The notes under the pieces: model-generated
What the model was told of the DNA's origin: nothing
Databases searched by the model: none
Seen by the model: only the letters and a program-made list of their open reading frames with translations
Program-made: the position numbers and the translations under genes
Origin: Schoenoplectus triqueter
Lineage: Eukaryota > Streptophyta > Magnoliopsida > Poales > Cyperaceae
Reading direction: 5' to 3'
Length of the DNA: 39,475 nt
Assembly: GCA_964058805.1 (NCBI GenBank)
Contig: CAXKVV010000650.1
Location: 1 to 39,475 of the forward strand
Shown: piece after piece, positions 34,001-39,475 of the stretch
Layout: each line of letters starts with the position of its first letter
Position numbering within the stretch: position 1 is the first letter of the stretch

Positions 34001-35058
34001 AGATGAATAAAATTGATGCAGTTTTTGGTGATGCAGCAAGCTTGAAAAAAAATTAATGGAGGAAAAATAAGAGGAGAGAAAAGAAAACCATACTGTCCTC
34101 CAAAAGATATGTATACTGCTTGTCATACATAGCATATTATTTAGCACTTAACACTGTGCACATGTTTTCAGAAAATAGGACATCTTATGCATAGCAAGGT
34201 TTCCTTTTCCTTTTTCAGTAAAATCAGTAAACACTAAATGCTATTAATGTGCAAGATCTCATTGACTTATTTAAAGAAAATTTACATACTGAATAACAAT
34301 CTTGCGATACAGCAGATGAAACCACCATCTGTTTCTTGCGATGAGTTGATCCTGAAAAAAAAAATGAGATAAGTCTCATAGATGTCATAGGACTAGCATG
34401 AGAACTAAAATTTACATTATTTCACTCTAATTACATTCATAACCAAATAAATTGGCATCTAAGTGTTGCCGTTGAGAGAGTTGTTGCTATATATATATAT
34501 AAAAAAAAATGTTCCATGGACTCAATACTTCCAGTTGAAATCTTGAAAAATTACTAAACTGCAACCGGGGCTGGGTAATGTTAGTATGTGGAAGTTGCAG
34601 GTTTTGTACGCAAGAAAGAGGCCAGGTGATCAGATAATTAAATGCTATCTCAGTAATAGAACTAAACACAACCTCTAACTAGATCCAGTATCACCAATTA
34701 TCAATATAGATACTTATTCAATGAGCTAACAGATCTCTACTTGCATCAATAAAAAATGAAAATTATGAAACCCTCACAAAACTTTATATGAAGTCACAAT
34801 AACATTTCAAAAGAAAAAGTAGCTTAGGTTCAAATTTGTTTAAAAAGTAATGTTATAGAAAAGGATGAATTTGGCAACTCCTCCAGTCCTCCGTAAAAAA
34901 AAAGAACAAACTCGGAAGAATCCAATGCTACGTCACATTAATAATCTTGAAAAGAGGAAAAGCACTCTGGCCGAATTTGAAAATTAAAAATTGCAATCTC
35001 ATATACCACTTTCTCCACTGCGAGATCTAGCGTTGCTCCCGCGGTACATCTCTCTCAT
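31043..35058 (-). CDS. TRM/LONGIFOLIA-type protein with DUF3741 motif and DUF4378 domain
   Basis: Five exons on the minus strand: 35058-35007, 34351-34290, 33952-32216, 32068-31915 and 31659-31043. They give 873 aa, with phase kept at every join. The start MREMYRGSNARSRSGES leads through short basic exons into DPSPGVIARLMGLDTLP (about residues 73-89), the DUF3741/TRM N-terminal motif, followed by a polyproline run. The middle is long, charged and probably disordered. The last exon carries a DUF4378 domain (about 720-868: RDFSYLLDMVTDLG, LLFDLINSLLSEII-type core, EDLLCELVTEF). TRM proteins recruit TON1 and phosphatase to microtubule arrays and influence cell elongation and division-plane placement; that role is inferred from family. 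Intron 4 has a GC donor. The leader holds short upstream ORFs. An in-frame internal ATG (M56) exists, but the upstream exons are well supported. Confidence 0.88.
31660..31914 (-). other. GC-AG intron (intron 4 of the TRM-like gene)
   Basis: The donor reads CTACAAG|GCAAGC and the acceptor ATTACAG|AATTGAGG on the minus strand. Joining them gives SADLQ-E-LRMQLNLLKMD in frame. The local GT alternatives give the wrong phase, and GCAAGC after AAG fits the strong donor context typical of GC introns. Confidence 0.85.
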
Positions 35059-35096
35059 CTTGCCAGCAAATCTCGCTATCACAAAACCCAAATTTG

Positions 35097-35165
35097 TCAA
35101 GGAAAAACACTCATTGGATGAAATCTCAGATTATGTTATGAATTTGAATTCCTTGGCCATTGCAT
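35097..35165 (-). promoter_or_regulatory. Cluster of three upstream ORFs in the TRM-like leader
   Basis: In the proposed leader, minus-strand ATGs at 35165, 35160 and 35114 open frames of 9, 9 and 5 codons before a stop. The first two overlap in different frames (MQWPRNSNS and MAKEFKFIT). All end before the main ATG at 35058. Such short frames commonly reduce translation of the main ORF. That depends on the transcription start lying upstream of 35165, which is not proven. Confidence 0.55.
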
Positions 35166-38100
35166 GGCTCGAGAGACGAGATCGAAGGGACACCTCGAGA
35201 AGACAGCTCTGGATTTTCAGAGAAAAGAAAGAGAGGCTGATAAATGAAGCGTTGATAGGAATTAGGAAGGAAAGAGAGGGGGTGGGGGGTGTCTGAACTC
35301 TCAAATCCTCTCTCTCCGTAATAGCTTATTTTTTGTTTCTCTCTCCATCTCCATCTAGTCTACAGATTAATTAGTATCTCTTACGCTGTTTTTGGCTTCT
35401 TTCAGTTTAAAACATTAAATTAATGTTTGAAATTTGAAACTCAATTGCCCTTTGACGAACTAGCTTCTAAACCCGGCGCTCGTACACTAATAGTCATCCA
35501 AGAGCTCTAAAGCGTGGGCCCCACTTTCATGGTCACGGTGTGTGCAGATCGGGTGTAATCAATATTTTCTAATTTGCGGGACCACCTGACTGGCGAATTT
35601 GGATTTTGGACCATATCATATGTAAGAAGAAGGGCGGGAATCGTGAATAGTGGTGTCTACAGTGATTGCGTGAACCTTCCTACTTGAAACAAACGTGGGC
35701 TCGACACGTCAGTGAATATAAACCCCTTTCAATTTTTTTTTTTTTGTTTGATAAAAACCCCTTTCAAGTTTCAAGTTTCAACAAATGGACCCAGTTTGGC
35801 CTCGGACCCTCGTATCCATGTAAGATGTAGGTAGCAGAGAGAAAATATCCGGTATGCGAGGAAAAATCTTCTACTTCATGGCAAGTGGTGCCCCACTTGT
35901 CACTGAGGGAAATAACTTGTGTGGTTTTGCACATGATGCAAGTAGGTTTTTCAATGTAGGGGTCAAAAAGGACAAAAAAAATAAAGGTCGGAGGCACATG
36001 ACGAGAACCGGGAAGCGGGTAGTACGGACGGTTTACGTGCCACTGGCGTGTATTGTGTGGAAGGGTGTGATGGTAATTTTATTGCCGGAGTTGGGCTGCT
36101 GCCTGCTGGAGCCGCCTGGGGCTGGGGCTGGGGCTGGGGACCAGAAATGAGAAAGGAAAGAGATAAATAAGGAGGCACGGGATGACGGGAAGGGCGTGGT
36201 TTGGAGGAGAAAATACGAAGCTACCAAGCGCCAACGTGTGGTTTTTGTGGGGCCCACGTTTCATTTGACCCCGTTTAACGGACTCCTCTTTGGCTTCTCT
36301 CCGTTTTGCCCTCGACGTTGCCCGGACTGCAATTTATATTTTGGCTCGGGAGCTTATTATAATGTTATTGTAGCCTTGTAGGACATAAATAATTTTTCAT
36401 TGCACTGTTATTGTGCTCAGAAGGGGCGGAGCCCCGGAGGAGACGAAGGAAAGCTTTCAACCTTTACCCTTTTGTGGTGCTCAGTTTTATGAGGGGAATG
36501 AAAGCTTTCAACCATTTGGGCTGGGGGGCTGTCTGATGTATGAGCCGGATGGTTCTGATTTCGTTATAGAATACTTGATTTTCCTCTGTTTGTCATATAA
36601 TTTCGAATTTATGTAGTTTGTAGATTGCAGCTTATATTCTATTTTTTTTTATAATGCACGGCACTGCCTAGGTTACATGTTTCCCTGTAATTTAATTTTC
36701 CAAGTTGTATTATAAGAAGTCTTGTGATTCGTTACATTTAGATCATGTGATTCCAGTCCCCAACCCTATACATCTCTAGAGTGACTCTCCGGACTCTTAA
36801 ATGGATGCCTTTAGTGCTTGCTTTTTGAAATACAATGTTATGTCACTTAATTGCAAGATAGATCATAGATGGAATAAAGTGGATGTGATCCCGTTGTTAG
36901 AGAGTCGAGGATATTGTTTGGTTCACTATGATCATTGCGAAATAAAATAAGATAAAATGAAAGAGGAAAAATGAACCACGACACTCTTTATATATATTAA
37001 TTGCTTATGGTATATGGTTTGCTTTTAATTTCATAAAATAAAATTAAAAAAAAAAACAATCTAATAAAAATAAATCTGATCAGGGAATCAAAATTTGATC
37101 TCGACACTGTGTAGATCCGTCCTGTCGCCCGCTGATCACGGGGTGAAACGCTAATTTAGAAACAAGTTCAGAATATTTTGAGTTCCAACTTGGAAGAAAT
37201 GAAAATTCCATTTCCAATCTCATGTGTTTATTAACCTTTTCTAAAACTGATAAAGTGCGGCCATATTTGTCAACAAAAGATGGTTTTATGCAGACATCTT
37301 TGTCAAAAAAAAAAATCTTTTATGCAAACGAAATAATATTTTTTGGAGAGTTTTTGCAGGACCGTGCAGTTTTTTTTGTCGTGATCCGTCTGATTTATAA
37401 TTAATGATTCTGATTTATTAATAATAAATAATTATGCATCACAATTCGTATTTAAACTTTTCACAACCGTTATGATTAAAATGAATCGTTCAACAGATCT
37501 TCACACTAAAGAATCTCTAAAGCTTCACTTCCTTCCTAAAAAATACCAATAAAATTTTTTTCCTCAATAATGACACCGCTTAGCTAGGACAGTGAAACGA
37601 AAACGAAAAGTACGCGTCTCATTATGATCCATTCATGATACCACATTCAATGATACTTATGTCCGTAATATTGAAATTAAAAAAGTTAAATTGTGATGCA
37701 TCCATTTGTGTCATTTGTCGAGTTAATTATCATTATTAATATCTTCTGTTGATGAAAAATGGAGAGGACTCGTATTTTATGTAAAACACGGTAGCTTCGG
37801 GTGCTTTAATTAGGGGACCAATTATGTTGTCGTTTTTGGTGGTTGCAATTTTCCAACAGACTCAAATGTCCTATTTCTCTAGTGAAGGGCATTCGGCCAT
37901 GTTTTCGTTCTTATGTGTTTTTAAAATAATTGGTTGAATTATCTCTTAATCATAACAAGGCATGTGTTTGCATGTCATCGGTTATACGTGCATGGACGTG
38001 GGGCTGAAACAAACGCACAAATTCGAGTATGCTATAATTTATTTGAGAACATGATAAAGTAATTTTGATCTATCAGACCCTTTTTTTGCTCTATCTCGTG

Positions 38101-39475
38101 TATATTATTTTCATCCTCATGTGTGTGTTTAATCATTCAAAATTTTGAAGTAAAATTTTGCATAAATTTTAATAAATATATTTTTTATTCAAGTTCTAAT
38201 TTATGTAAATCATTATTTACGAGAATGAAGAAAGATGTTTCATCTTCAAAATACAATGAGTTTGAAAAAAAAAATACATTTTCGTTATTTCCCTTTTTTT
38301 AAATAAAAATGACGTCAAAATATTTAAGTGCTCTTCTTTGCTACACGTTGTCATAATTATTAATGATGATAACAGACGTGTCACTATCGAATTTTACCAT
38401 GCGAATTAAATCGAAGAATTGTAAAAGAAAAAAATTATAAGATATTTAATACAATCACCGAGTTAAATTATTTCACATGAAGACTCTCCCACACTCCCAC
38501 CAACCATCATAGATGCTGGGCTACGCAGCCAACGGTCATCTAAGATCCTGTATATCTGACACTATTATTTATTTATTGTGACACCATCCAAAATGAAATC
38601 AGCACTTTTACTTGGAAGAAAAACAAAAGCATCTGATGATAAAAGACAAAGCAGAGTGGGTCCAGCTAGCAGACTTAGCCAATTACCAGTTCAGGGAAAA
38701 GCAGCTTTATCCCTCACCATAATTGATTGTCCAGATCTCCTGTGATGCTAACTTGTATCAACTGATTGTGTCAATATTTGCGAGTCTGAGTTCAAATGTA
38801 AGTGCTTTGCATTATATTATTGGCACCGTTTGCCAAGGATTAATTATATCTCGTAACAGATTTTGCAGCGTACCTTAAATTACAGTGGTGACGGTGGCAT
38901 TGTGAGTGTAAATATGTTTGAGAGCGTGCCTTGCTAGGTGATATCTTTCAGAAATATAAAAATTTATATCTTTACATGAAAAATAAGAAAATAAAATTAA
39001 AAATAATTTAGTAATTAATATAAATTTTAATCATGAATACATAAGTAATGCAAAATAAATGTAAATTGAGGGGAAAGTTAATATTCAGCGTTTAAAAAAA
39101 GTTAAAATTCATAATTAATGACAATCTAAGAAAAAAGGGAAATAAAATAGATTAATTGTGCTCCTAAATTATGTAACATTTCATGTAACAAACAAAATTG
39201 AGAGAAAATTTTAACTTCAACACAAATGGTCATAGAGATAGTAATAATATTTGATGAATAACGTAATCCGATAAGTAATATTAGTTCTAAAAATTCAACA
39301 AAAAATCAGAACCATTGCAGGATTAGAATACATACGTGCTTAATAAGAAGTAAAGCGGATTGATGATTTGGCATTTAGGTGCTACTAGTACATTCGATTT
39401 TTTTTTACACAAATCAAGTATATGCTGCACGAAATAAGTATTGAGTTTCAGCATATCTTTTAGTCATGTTATGTC
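35166..39475. other. Gene-poor right flank
   Basis: The left edge (to about 35350) is pyrimidine/purine-rich and probably the TRM-like leader and promoter. A relatively GC-rich stretch at 35990-36310 has a GGGGCTGG tandem (36118-36138) and open frames that match nothing I know. From 36600 to the end the DNA is AT-rich, with short microsatellites and a GTAGATCCGTCCTGTCG fragment near 37113 resembling the MITE end at 7018. No gene or RNA was supported. Confidence 0.5.

Noticed and set aside
34991..35296. 101-aa plus-strand frame antisense to the TRM-like leader
   Set aside because: No recognisable similarity, and it overlaps exon 1 and the leader of a well-supported gene on the other strand.
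35854..36150. 98-aa frame in the GC-richer right flank
   Set aside because: Contains a GGGGCTGG tandem and no family motifs, and I saw no splice partners or codon pattern supporting a gene.

Overview
This is nuclear DNA of a flowering plant, most likely a eudicot. It is AT-rich, its genes contain introns, and it carries many small transposons. The host genes are typical plant families: a UDP-xylose synthase, an ESB1-type dirigent protein, a TRM/DUF4378 protein, an ITN1-type ankyrin-PGG protein, ribosomal protein L35 and a nuclear tRNA-Arg. I cannot assign a genus from sequence alone.

Layout from left to right: a foldback element (64-779) and a LINE remnant (1281-1433); a five-exon ankyrin/PGG membrane protein gene (2579-6296, +); the four-exon eL35 gene with a telo-box/site II promoter (7830-9052, +); about 4 kb of gene-poor DNA; a 401-bp non-autonomous MULE (13091-13491); a 394-bp hAT-like MITE (14659-15052); tRNA-Arg(TCG) (15691-15764, -); a complete 7,933-bp Mutator-like element (15881-23813); a seven-exon UXS gene (24472-28462, +); an intronless dirigent gene (29045-30070, -); a five-exon TRM-like gene (31043-35058, -); and about 4.3 kb without recognisable genes.

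The centrepiece is the Mutator-like element. It has matching terminal inverted repeats and a perfect 9-bp target-site duplication, CTGTTTTCT. Arrays of a 17-bp GC-rich palindrome lie next to both termini, and at the right end two of them form a perfect 76-bp palindrome. Two convergent genes lie inside: a MULE DDE transposase with a SWIM finger (1,052 aa, one intron) and a ten-exon plant mobile domain (PMD) protein (699 aa). Both reading frames are open through every inferred splice junction, so the element may be recent and autonomous. The smaller element at 13091-13491 shares terminal and palindromic sequence, has its own 9-bp duplication, and looks like a non-autonomous relative.

Two host genes use unusual introns. 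UXS intron 1 is a U12-type AT-AC intron with consensus 5' splice and branch sites. The last intron of the TRM-like gene is GC-AG. UXS intron 3 carries three consecutive foldback elements separated by TA and GA microsatellites. Gene models were built by hand from frame continuity, splice signals and remembered family conservation; no transcript evidence or database search was available.
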